The position numbers and the translations under genes are program-made. Of a stretch of 12,567 bases of DNA, positions 6,470 through 12,567 are shown piece after piece (position 1 is the first letter of the stretch; each line of letters opens with the position of its first letter). The notes under the pieces are model-generated. The model was given only the letters and a program-made list of their open reading frames with translations. It did not search any database and was not told the origin of the DNA. The DNA is from an uncultured Balneolaceae bacterium (lineage in GTDB: Bacteria > Bacteroidota > Rhodothermia > Balneolales > Balneolaceae): contig CALKWT010000260.1 in NCBI GenBank assembly GCA_938003885.1, positions 1-12,567 of the forward strand. Reading direction: 5' to 3'.

Positions 6470-7675
6470 ATGTCTGACAGCAATAAAAAAGGGTTTGCCA
6501 CACGCTCTATTCATACTGGAGAAAAAATGAATCAGAACTATGAACCTGTAGTACCAGATATGGTGTTGACGGGAAGTTTCATCGCACAACATGATGCCAC
6601 CTTTTCAATCGAAGGACAGCAAGGTTCGTTACCTTTTTTCTATACTCGGTGGGGCAATCCAACGATTCAGCAGCTAGAAGCCAAGCTTGCCGATCTCGAA
6701 AATGCGGAGGGTTGTGTCGTTTTTGGAAGCGGGATGGCAGCTGCAACCGCTCTCTTTATGTATGAACTGAACCCGGGCGATCGCCTCGTGATGAGTGATG
6801 TTTGCTATGCTGCGGTATCTGAAATGGCCAATGATCTGATACCCTCACTAAATATTGAAGTGGAAAGGGTGAATATGACAGATCTGAAACAGGTCAGGCA
6901 GGCACTCTCTAAAGAGGCCAAACTGCTCTATCTGGAATCCCCCAACAATCCCCTTATGCGGTTGACAGATATTGCGGCAGTCTCGGAAATTGCCCGTCAG
7001 AATGGAACCAAAGTGGCTATAGACAGCACATTTGCGACTCCTGTTGCCACCCGTCCCCTCGATTTGGGAGCAGACTATGTGATTCACTCTCTTACAAAAT
7101 ATATGAATGGCCATGGGGATGCCATGGGGGGCGCTATTATGGGGGGTGCTGAGGCGATTGAAGAGATCCGAAGGAAAATACTTATAAAGACCGGTGGTGT
7201 GATCAGCCCTTTTAATGCCTGGATGATCATCCGCGGGCTGACCACACTCTCAATTCGCATGAGGGAGCATGAACACAATGCGATTGAAGTGGCGCAGATG
7301 CTTGAAAATCATCCCGCTGTAAAAAAGGTGGTCTATCCGGGGATCCCCTCCCACCCGCAATATGAGCTGGCAAAACGACAGATGGATAACTTCTCAGGGA
7401 TGCTCACCTTCCAGGTTGAAGATGGAAGAAAAGCTGCACGACTCTTCTCCGAACAGCTGGAACTGGCAAAATATGCAGTATCACTCGGCCACCATCACAC
7501 CCTGGTCTACTACATGCCTACAGATGAGATGCTTACCACTACATTTCGGTTGACACCTGAGCAGGAGCAGTCGTATCGTGACTATGCAGGGGAAGGCGTA
7601 TTCCGGCTCTCTGTAGGACTCGAGAATGCGGCGGATATCTGCAATGATCTGAAGAAGGTTCTGGATCAGCTATAA
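6470..7675 (+). CDS. Trans-sulfuration / methionine gamma-lyase family PLP enzyme
   Basis: A 401-residue Cys/Met-metabolism PLP-dependent enzyme, full length for the family, cytoplasmic. Diagnostic elements are YTRWGNPT (58-65), the phosphate-binding GSGMAA (86-91), D185 in AIDSTFATP binding the pyridine nitrogen, the Schiff-base lysine K210 in HSLTKYMNGHGDAMGG, and the substrate-carboxylate arginine R379 in FRLSVGLE. NGHGD after the lysine resembles methionine gamma-lyases. Where lyases usually have SLGGVESL followed by a Pro-Ala-Ser stretch, this protein reads SLGHHHTLVYYMP (338-350), so specificity is uncertain: methionine or cystathionine gamma-lyase, or another sulfur amino-acid lyase. 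The ATG at 6470 (MSDSNKKGFATRSIHTGE) was chosen over an in-frame TTG at 6461; neither has a ribosome site. It stands alone, divergent from the alcohol dehydrogenase. Confidence 0.9.
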   Translation: MSDSNKKGFATRSIHTGEKMNQNYEPVVPDMVLTGSFIAQHDATFSIEGQQGSLPFFYTRWGNPTIQQLEAKLADLENAEGCVVFGSGMAAATALFMYELNPGDRLVMSDVCYAAVSEMANDLIPSLNIEVERVNMTDLKQVRQALSKEAKLLYLESPNNPLMRLTDIAAVSEIARQNGTKVAIDSTFATPVATRPLDLGADYVIHSLTKYMNGHGDAMGGAIMGGAEAIEEIRRKILIKTGGVISPFNAWMIIRGLTTLSIRMREHEHNAIEVAQMLENHPAVKKVVYPGIPSHPQYELAKRQMDNFSGMLTFQVEDGRKAARLFSEQLELAKYAVSLGHHHTLVYYMPTDEMLTTTFRLTPEQEQSYRDYAGEGVFRLSVGLENAADICNDLKKVLDQL

Positions 7676-7695
7676 GTTTGATGAACTTCCGGATA

Positions 7696-7733
7696 ACTAC
7701 AGGCCCCGATCATGTAGTCAGGATTTTCTTTTA
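7696..7733 (+). terminator. Possible terminator of the PLP-enzyme gene
   Basis: ACTACA (7696-7701) and TGTAGT (7713-7718) form a 6-bp stem with an 11-base loop, 20 bases after the PLP-enzyme stop. CAGG and then a T-rich stretch, ATTTTCTTTTAAC, follow. The right arm touches the stop codon of the convergent thioesterase, so termination would occur inside that gene's 3' end. The stem is weak, so this is tentative. Confidence 0.4.
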
Positions 7734-8785
7734 ACTTTCTCCCTCCACTGCTTATACTCCTGCCGGCGCCGGTGAGCTTTCAGGTACCTCTCATCCTCCC
7801 CGTAGGTTGTGGGGTAGACTTGGGGTACTGGCCTCGGGTTCATCTGCTCATCTACATTGACAAAGGTAAAAATACATTTGTTGGTCAGGGCCCGGGATAC
7901 TTTGTCGCGGGTAATCCTCTCTATGCTGATCTCAATGGTGAGTGAAGTTTTTCCAGTATAGGTGATGCGGCTGGTGAAATCGAGTTTGTCTCCAATACGT
8001 ACTGGCTGATGAAAGTTGATCCTGTTTACACGGACAAATACAGGCCGGTCGGGAGCGAGCTCCTCTGCGTGCATCATCGCCAGTTCAAAGGCTCTTCGGA
8101 TGACATAGCCCCCGAAAATTTTCTCGGGTACATTCTCCTGCTCAGGAAACATCCGCTCCCAACTGCCACGCACCAGATCCCCCACCAAAATTCCGTCGAA
8201 GTCCGGCTGATCCTGGGCACGGTGAAGTTCCATCAAAAGCTGATACTCCTCCTCGGAGGGCGGCCTCTGAAGGGCGTCCAGTTGCTTACGATAATTTTCT
8301 CTGCGGTCGATGGCTGACTGATACCGCCTTTTCTCAATTTCATCGACGTATTCAAGGGGTTCAATCGGAAGGCTTCGAACCTTTCCGTTCTCTTCGATCC
8401 GGGCTACCATCGTAAAATAACAGGAAGCAAGGGATTCCCCCCCTTGCCCTACACGGATACCTACTTCCATGGATGTCCGGCCAACATAATTGATCCGTGC
8501 ATCAAGAAAGAGATCCTGCTGAATATCGACCGGGTCCCGCAGCATGATATCATCTACAGCTGCCGTCACCACCTTCGCATTTTTGTTCTGTTTTTGTACA
8601 TACTCCAAGGCAATATCCTCGGCCAGTTTGTCCAGGACTTCAAGTAATCGCCCCCATCTCATGTTCCCCGGGATCTCTTCGTCCGTGATGAGGAATCGGC
8701 GCCGGAGTTTCAAGTCACTGCTGAATTTTAATATGACACTTTTGGAGGTTTCTGCTGGTCTCATCATTGTACGATTAAATTTCAT
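7718..8785 (-). CDS. Double-hotdog acyl-CoA thioesterase (ACOT9-like)
   Basis: A 355-residue protein built as two hotdog domains, about 17-135 and 205-315, joined by a charged helical linker (145-200: KRRYQSAIDRRENYRKQLD). The second domain has ENVPEKIFGGYVIRRAFELA (217-236), close to the N...FGG helix motif of acyl-CoA hydrolases, and RINFHQPVRIGDKLDF, a typical hotdog strand pair. The first has PGNMRWGRLLEVLDKLAED (39-57) and RINYVGRTSMEVGIRV. This architecture matches the ACOT9/ACOT10-like acyl-CoA thioesterases, which cleave acyl-CoA to free acid and CoA; chain-length preference is not readable. The C-terminus is very basic (RRRQEYKQWREKVKRKS). Start: the ATG at 8785 has no ribosome site, and Met7 and Met8 are alternatives. 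It follows the DUF2721 gene on the same strand with a 59-base gap, so the two are probably co-transcribed. Confidence 0.88.
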   Translation of the reverse strand: MKFNRTMMRPAETSKSVILKFSSDLKLRRRFLITDEEIPGNMRWGRLLEVLDKLAEDIALEYVQKQNKNAKVVTAAVDDIMLRDPVDIQQDLFLDARINYVGRTSMEVGIRVGQGGESLASCYFTMVARIEENGKVRSLPIEPLEYVDEIEKRRYQSAIDRRENYRKQLDALQRPPSEEEYQLLMELHRAQDQPDFDGILVGDLVRGSWERMFPEQENVPEKIFGGYVIRRAFELAMMHAEELAPDRPVFVRVNRINFHQPVRIGDKLDFTSRITYTGKTSLTIEISIERITRDKVSRALTNKCIFTFVNVDEQMNPRPVPQVYPTTYGEDERYLKAHRRRQEYKQWREKVKRKS

Positions 8786-8844
8786 GGTTTAATGAAAGAG
8801 AGGAAAGCGGAACGGCAGACTGGAACCCACTTCCTGTCTCATGG

Positions 8845-9249
8845 CTACATCCTGCTGTTGCCAGTTTCCATATCACTTAATTCCAGACTGAGGGCTTCAG
8901 TGGAAATACGAATCTCCAGAATCGATTGCCAGAGCGATATGATCAACATGATCAGGCTAACCGCAAACACAATCGATCCTGCCAGATAATAATCTATATA
9001 GAGCAAAAACATACAGACCACGCATAACAACAGGCTTCCCACACCCCAAATCTGCATTCGTTTTATGAGTTGAATCCTTACTCTCAGGTTCTCAATCTGC
9101 CCGTAAATGATAGAATGGGGGTCCTTTTTGTATTTTCCATGAAGACTTCGAGTCAGATTGGCAATGGTCAAAAATCGGTTGGTGTAGGCGAGCAGAAGCA
9201 GAGATATGGCAGGAAACAAAAGTGCCGGTGTCGTCAGATCTAATGCCAT
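8845..9249 (-). CDS. DUF2721 family membrane protein
   Basis: A 134-residue integral membrane protein of the uncharacterised DUF2721 family. The N-terminal LTTPALLFPAISLLLLAYTNRF (residues 5-26) is the family's conserved opening and the first membrane segment. Segments two and three are about 67-87 and 89-111. A basic, amphipathic stretch between them (NLTRSLHGKYKKDPHSIIYGQIENLRVRIQLIKR) should lie on one membrane face. The function is unknown and I do not propose one. The ATG at 9249 lacks a ribosome site; it sits in the 13-base context TCATTAAACCATG, shared exactly with the downstream thioesterase start. It is the first gene of a likely two-gene operon with the thioesterase. Confidence 0.88.
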   Translation of the reverse strand: MALDLTTPALLFPAISLLLLAYTNRFLTIANLTRSLHGKYKKDPHSIIYGQIENLRVRIQLIKRMQIWGVGSLLLCVVCMFLLYIDYYLAGSIVFAVSLIMLIISLWQSILEIRISTEALSLELSDMETGNSRM

Positions 9250-9584
9250 GGTTTAATGATCTATGGTTGTAATTTAGTGTATCACCCTATTCCATTAATA
9301 TAACAAATTGGAGATAGTATTATTTAAGCTCTCCCAACCGGTGACAGAACGTATGGGGCCTGCGCAAGCACGATTCCGCGGATCTCTCCTGCGGCGGAAC
9401 GGTCTCTTTTAAGCTATCCGGGGTATAACAAAACAGGCTGATCTCAACACCAATGAACTGTTCGGGAGAACTCCTGCTTCCGTAGCCGGGAGCTTTATGT
9501 AGTGCAAGTGGATTTTAGAGAATAGATTTCTATCTTGCTTTCAGGACTACAAACGTAGCTCTGGTATCACTCAAATAGAACACG
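9250..9584. other. Intergenic region upstream of the YqaE/Pmp3 gene
   Basis: A 335-base gap between the divergent DUF2721 and YqaE-like genes, with no coding frame I can support. A GC-rich hairpin at 9374-9399 (TTCCGC/GCGGAA, 14-base loop) is followed within six bases by CTCTTTT, resembling a plus-strand terminator although no plus-strand gene lies upstream. Promoters for both flanking genes should be here; I cannot assign them. Confidence 0.45.
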
Positions 9585-9746
9585 ATGAGTATACTTCGAC
9601 TTATTTTCGCGGTTATATTGCCACCACTGGGTGTATTTTTTACAGTTGGAATTAAACCTGCATTCTGGTTAAATATAATCTTCACCATATTTGGCTTTCT
9701 ACCCGGAATCATTCACGCCGTCTGGGTGATCGCCAAGAATGATTAA
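9585..9746 (+). CDS. YqaE/Pmp3 family small membrane peptide
   Basis: A 53-residue hydrophobic peptide of the Pmp3/YqaE (UPF0057) proteolipid family, starting MSILRLIFAVILPPLGVFFT. The family hallmarks are the PPLGVF turn after the first membrane segment (residues 4-19), and FWLNIIFTIFGFLPGIIHAV (27-46), matching the classic FWLNIL...GYIPGIIHA second segment. Members sit in the cytoplasmic membrane, and in yeast and plants they affect membrane potential and salt or cold tolerance; bacterial ones are often stress-induced. The mechanism is unsettled. No ribosome site is clear before the ATG. The SDR gene follows on the same strand after 77 bases and may be co-transcribed. Confidence 0.9.
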   Translation: MSILRLIFAVILPPLGVFFTVGIKPAFWLNIIFTIFGFLPGIIHAVWVIAKND

Positions 9747-9823
9747 ACCATGTTTTGCATACCCGGCAACTTCCGGATATCCTGCATCTAATCCATTCCA
9801 CGAAATCAGACTGACCGATCACT

Positions 9824-10522
9824 ATGGAGATTCAGAATAAATTAGCCGTCGTAACGGGCGGGAGCAGAGGTATCGGCCTTGCCACCGTTAAAGCTCTCAT
9901 CCAGCAGGGAGCCGTCGTAGCTTCCTGGAGCCGTACCGCTCCGAAATCCTTCAGCCATCCCAACTTTCATCACTTTGAGACAGACCTGACGAAGGAAGAA
10001 TCGGTAGAACGCTCTTATGCTGCAACAACAAAAAGTCTTGGAAAGCAGGTCGGGGTACTGATCAATAATGCAGGTGTCGGCTATCGGGGTGTTTTGGAGG
10101 AGATGGAAACAGAGCGGTGGAGATACCTTTTTGACCTCAATGTGCACGCAATTTTTTATACAACTAAACGAGTGATACCTGCGATGAAAAAGGCAGGTAC
10201 CGGACATATCATTAACATAGGGTCGGGTGCGGCAACGAACGGAATTGCTCAAATGAGTTGCTATTGCGGGACCAAGCATGCTGTGGCAGGGATTTCGGAA
10301 TCGCTTCATCTTGAGCTGCGAGACTATGGTATAAAAGTCAGCTGCGTCTCGCCCGGTTCCGTCGATACCGGATTTTCATCATCCAAAAAGAATAAGCTGA
10401 AACCGGAGGATCTGGCTCAGACGATTATACATCTATTGCAAGCTCCCCGTAACTATCATATACCCGATATTCAGATCCGGCCACTGCAACCCAACTTGCC
10501 GCCGGAAGAGTCTGATTCGTAA
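9824..10522 (+). CDS. Short-chain dehydrogenase/reductase
   Basis: A 232-residue classical SDR, a cytoplasmic NAD(P)-dependent oxidoreductase. The cofactor loop is TGGSRGIG (11-18). R37 in ASWSRTAP after the second strand suggests NADPH, so reduction is the likelier direction. NNAG is at 81-84, followed by the structural asparagine N107 (FDLNVHA). The catalytic triad is S134 (NIGSGAA), Y147 and K151 (YCGTK). SPGSVDTGF (176-184) closes the cofactor site. The sequence resembles generic 3-ketoacyl-ACP reductase-like SDRs, and the substrate cannot be named. It is slightly short at the C-terminus, ending in an acidic, Pro-rich tail. No ribosome site precedes the ATG. Its stop codon TAA is immediately followed by the complement of the stop of the convergent methyltransferase, leaving no intergenic base. 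Confidence 0.9.
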   Translation: MEIQNKLAVVTGGSRGIGLATVKALIQQGAVVASWSRTAPKSFSHPNFHHFETDLTKEESVERSYAATTKSLGKQVGVLINNAGVGYRGVLEEMETERWRYLFDLNVHAIFYTTKRVIPAMKKAGTGHIINIGSGAATNGIAQMSCYCGTKHAVAGISESLHLELRDYGIKVSCVSPGSVDTGFSSSKKNKLKPEDLAQTIIHLLQAPRNYHIPDIQIRPLQPNLPPEESDS

Positions 10523-11347
10523 TCAGGTTTTTCTTGCAAGAGCGTAGATACCGGAACCTTTTTCATTTCTGGATTGGAGATCTGCAAGGTTCATGAGCAA
10601 GCAGAAGGGAAGCACAACCGGATAGTAGATCAGCAGCAGCAAAGCAGCAGCCATCCCCACCCGGGAGAACCAGATCATCGGCCATTTGACCGAGAGAATC
10701 CAGGATCGCCTGCCCCACTTCCCATAGGTGTAGTTTGTATCTACAGGGATCAGATCTGATTCCATCAACTTCTTCTCAATATCCTCTTTCGAATAACCGG
10801 TACGAGCATGTTCCCCAACAAAAGAATCTTCACCTGAGGCGTCCTCTTCAGAGTAGTGGGAAGGAGAGTGCATCAGAAAATAACCCCCTTTCTTCAAACA
10901 TTTACTCAAGTTTTGCATCACTTTGACATCTTCTTCGATATGTTCAAGCACATCGATACAGATCACAAAATCAAAGGTCTTACTACCGGTCAGTTCCAGA
11001 AGATCCGCCTCATGAAACTCGATTCTCTCTTTGCTGAATTTTTTTCTGAAATAGGCTTCATTATCCTTGAGGTACTCTCTTTTCACGTCTATGGCATGAA
11101 TTCTTACATTCTTAAAATGATCTAGAAGAAATCGGTCGTATTGGCCAAAACCACATCCCGCATCAATCAGTTTCCAGGGGCCTTCTTTCTCAAATGAAGC
11201 ACCCTCTTCTTTCAGAATTTTACGTATATACCAGCTTCTCAGAAAGAGAAGGTCCAGTATAAAGTAGAAAATTCTCCTGAACACCGATGAATGCCGAATA
11301 ATGCGTGCAAACCGGTCTTTAATAGGATCGTAATCTATTTTACTCAT
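10523..11347 (-). CDS. Class I SAM-dependent methyltransferase with C-terminal membrane segment
   Basis: A 274-residue protein with a class I methyltransferase domain at about 55-200: motif I LIDAGCGFGQYDRFL (60-74), D87 ending strand 2 (HAIDVKREYL), E113/D114 (HEADLLEL), and ICIDVLEHIEED (129-140). An N-terminal amphipathic stretch (RRIFYFILDLLFLRSWYIRKIL, 24-45) and a long hydrophobic C-terminal run (about 228-256) imply membrane attachment, unlike typical soluble members. Its ATG overlaps the stop of the upstream glycosyltransferase gene (ATGA, 11347-11344), so the two are translationally coupled. The partner makes or decorates a lipid-linked sugar, so the methyl acceptor may be a lipid or glycan at the membrane. 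That is inference. The substrate is unknown. Confidence 0.85.
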   Translation of the reverse strand: MSKIDYDPIKDRFARIIRHSSVFRRIFYFILDLLFLRSWYIRKILKEEGASFEKEGPWKLIDAGCGFGQYDRFLLDHFKNVRIHAIDVKREYLKDNEAYFRKKFSKERIEFHEADLLELTGSKTFDFVICIDVLEHIEEDVKVMQNLSKCLKKGGYFLMHSPSHYSEEDASGEDSFVGEHARTGYSKEDIEKKLMESDLIPVDTNYTYGKWGRRSWILSVKWPMIWFSRVGMAAALLLLIYYPVVLPFCLLMNLADLQSRNEKGSGIYALARKT

Positions 11348-12318
11348 AATCCAAGTTTCTTCCAGACTTCAGGTTTATCCTTCCCAATGAAATCTTTATT
11401 GATCAGCTCGCCCAGAAATCCGATTGAGAAGAATTGTACGCCTACCATAATCAGTAAAATCCCCAAAAACAGTAACGGCCGGTTACCGAGATGTGCCCCC
11501 ATAAAGATTTTTATATAAGCCAAGTAGAGTGAAATCCCAGAGCCTACTGTGAGAAATAGTACACCAAACAGGCCAAAAAAGTGCATCGGCCGGCGCATAT
11601 ATCTGTTTACAAAGAGAAGAGTAATCAGATCCAAAAATCCGTTCAGAAACCTGGAGACGCCAAATTTGGTCTTCCCATATTTTCTTGGATGGTGCAATAC
11701 CACTTTCTCTTCGATCCTGTCAAAGCCTTCCCACTTGGCCAGAAGAGGTACGTATCGATGCATCTCACCATAGAGGTGGATACTGTCAGTTACCTCGCGA
11801 CGGTAGGCTTTCAGTCCACAGTTAAAGTCATGTAGCTTGATGCCTGTTACAAAACGAGTAACGGCGTTAAAAAATCGGGAGGGAATCGTTTTTGAGAGCG
11901 GATCCTTTCTGTTTTTTTTCCAGCCACTCACCAGGTCGGCACCGTTTTCCAGCTGGCTGATCATCTCAGGTATCTCAAATGGATCGTCCTGCAGATCGGC
12001 GTCCATTGTAACGACATACCTCCCCCGGGCATGGGAAAATCCGGCCTGCAGGGCGTCACTCTTTCCTCTGTTCTTCCGGAATCGAATCCCTTTGACATCC
12101 GGATATTTCTGATGAAGCTTTTCAATCACCTTCCAGGAATCGTCTGTCGACCCATCATCTACAAAAATCACTTCATACTTTTTCCCGGCCAAAGCCTCAG
12201 CAATACGGCTTGCAAGCTCTGTAAGCGACTTCTCTTCATTCAAAAGCGGAATAATCACACTTATGAAATGAGAATATTGTATTTTGGGTTCGTTAAGAGA
12301 TCCGGCGCTGATCGTCAA
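11344..12318 (-). CDS. Family 2 glycosyltransferase, polyprenyl-phosphate sugar transferase type
   Basis: A 324-residue GT-A fold glycosyltransferase resembling dolichol/undecaprenyl-phosphate sugar transferases (DPM1, GtrB and ArnC group). It has VIIPLLNEE (21-29), VDDGSTD (53-59), the metal-binding DADLQDD (106-112), FNCGLKAYRR (165-174), and the lipid-phosphate-contacting RKYGKTKFG (212-220). Two C-terminal membrane helices follow, about 246-271 and 281-304. The enzyme would load a sugar from a nucleotide donor onto a polyprenyl phosphate on the cytoplasmic face for later transfer outside. Sugar and acceptor are not readable. Start: there is no upstream in-frame ATG before a stop codon. 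TTG at 12318 gives the longest product with a usual start codon, and a shorter start at a GTG (V21) would cut the first strand. It is the first gene of the coupled pair with the methyltransferase and divergent from the MerR gene. Confidence 0.9.
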   Translation of the reverse strand: MTISAGSLNEPKIQYSHFISVIIPLLNEEKSLTELASRIAEALAGKKYEVIFVDDGSTDDSWKVIEKLHQKYPDVKGIRFRKNRGKSDALQAGFSHARGRYVVTMDADLQDDPFEIPEMISQLENGADLVSGWKKNRKDPLSKTIPSRFFNAVTRFVTGIKLHDFNCGLKAYRREVTDSIHLYGEMHRYVPLLAKWEGFDRIEEKVVLHHPRKYGKTKFGVSRFLNGFLDLITLLFVNRYMRRPMHFFGLFGVLFLTVGSGISLYLAYIKIFMGAHLGNRPLLFLGILLIMVGVQFFSIGFLGELINKDFIGKDKPEVWKKLGL

Positions 12319-12390
12319 GATTTCTGGTCGTTTAAGCAGTTGGGCATAAGTAGTTTTCTTTCAATAAAGATAATAATAGATTTAACAGCT

Positions 12391-12567
12391 ATGAAGAAAT
12401 TGTATTACTCTATAGGAGAAGTCAGTAAGTTGACAGGTGTTGAGCCTCACGTCTTGCGGTATTGGGAGACCATCTTCTCAGACCTCAATCCCCGTAAAAA
12501 CAAGGGTGGGAACCGCACCTACAGAGAGCAGGATATCACTCTGATTCTACAATTAAAAGAACTGATT
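12391..12567 (+). CDS. MerR-family transcriptional regulator, N-terminal part
   Basis: The first 59 codons of a gene running off the window. The product is a MerR-type DNA-binding domain: helix-turn-helix YYSIGEVSKLTGVEPHVLRYWE (5-26), with the characteristic RYWE (23-26), then the wing NKGGNRTYREQDI (37-49). The effector domain is outside the window, so the ligand is unknown. The ATG at 12391 starts exactly at the family's N-terminus. No ribosome site is obvious, and the preceding 70 bases are AT-rich and shared with the divergent glycosyltransferase. Confidence 0.92.
   Translation, partial: MKKLYYSIGEVSKLTGVEPHVLRYWETIFSDLNPRKNKGGNRTYREQDITLILQLKELI

Noticed and set aside
9750..9791. A 13-codon frame (MFCIPGNFRISCI) between the YqaE-like gene and the SDR
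   Set aside because: Its ATG has the same ATTAAACC context as two nearby genes, but frames this short occur by chance and nothing else supports translation.
9842..10309. A 155-codon minus-strand frame across the SDR gene
   Set aside because: Antisense to a complete SDR with TGxxxGIG, NNAG and YxxxK motifs; the translation is Cys, His and Arg-rich without a family.
1..12567. CRISPR array, tRNA genes, insertion-sequence ends, toxin-antitoxin or phage-defence modules
   Set aside because: There are no regularly spaced repeats, cloverleaf-like sequences, transposase motifs or defence-type domains. Every sizeable gene belongs to an ordinary metabolic, regulatory or membrane family.

Overview
The window is a 12.6 kb stretch of bacterial chromosome with compact house-keeping and accessory metabolism. 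I see no phage, plasmid, CRISPR, rRNA or tRNA features. Several things point towards the Balneolaeota/Rhodothermaeota or wider Bacteroidota-like bacteria: middling GC by eye, many starts with little or no Shine-Dalgarno sequence, a DUF2721 protein, a Pmp3/YqaE peptide, and a MerR-type regulator opening with MKKLYYSIGEVSKLTG. The lineage is inferred from protein character only and was not tested.

Layout. Bases 1-523 hold no convincing gene, only a strong hairpin. A redox block follows: an NADPH-dependent FMN reductase-like flavoprotein (524-1111, minus), a Mn-type superoxide dismutase (1470-2075, minus) with an elaborate 3' terminator structure, and a divergent SufR/COG2345-type regulator with a cysteine cluster (2444-3079, plus). 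Next come an ACT-domain malic enzyme (3439-4857, plus) with a clear terminator, and a convergent zinc alcohol dehydrogenase of the aryl-alcohol type (4966-6087, minus). Divergent from the dehydrogenase is a PLP enzyme of the trans-sulfuration/methionine gamma-lyase family (6470-7675, plus). The 382-base gap between those two holds a pair of competing hairpins and an inverted repeat.

The right half has a minus-strand pair, DUF2721 membrane protein then double-hotdog acyl-CoA thioesterase (9249 down to 7718). On the plus strand are a 53-residue YqaE/Pmp3 membrane peptide (9585-9746) and a short-chain dehydrogenase (9824-10522). The dehydrogenase abuts, stop codon to stop codon, a minus-strand operon made of a polyprenyl-phosphate-type family 2 glycosyltransferase (12318-11344) and a translationally coupled, membrane-associated SAM methyltransferase (11347-10523). 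The window ends inside a divergent MerR-family regulator (12391 onward).

How they fit together. The first block reads as oxidative-stress and flavin/Fe-S redox handling, with the cysteine-rich regulator well placed to read Fe-S or redox state. The middle is central carbon and sulfur metabolism (malate decarboxylation, alcohol oxidation, sulfur amino-acid turnover). The right end looks like envelope lipid and glycan work. I found no clear novel multi-gene system. The most interesting undescribed signals are RNA-level: the branched sodA 3' element and the alternative-hairpin leader of the alcohol dehydrogenase.
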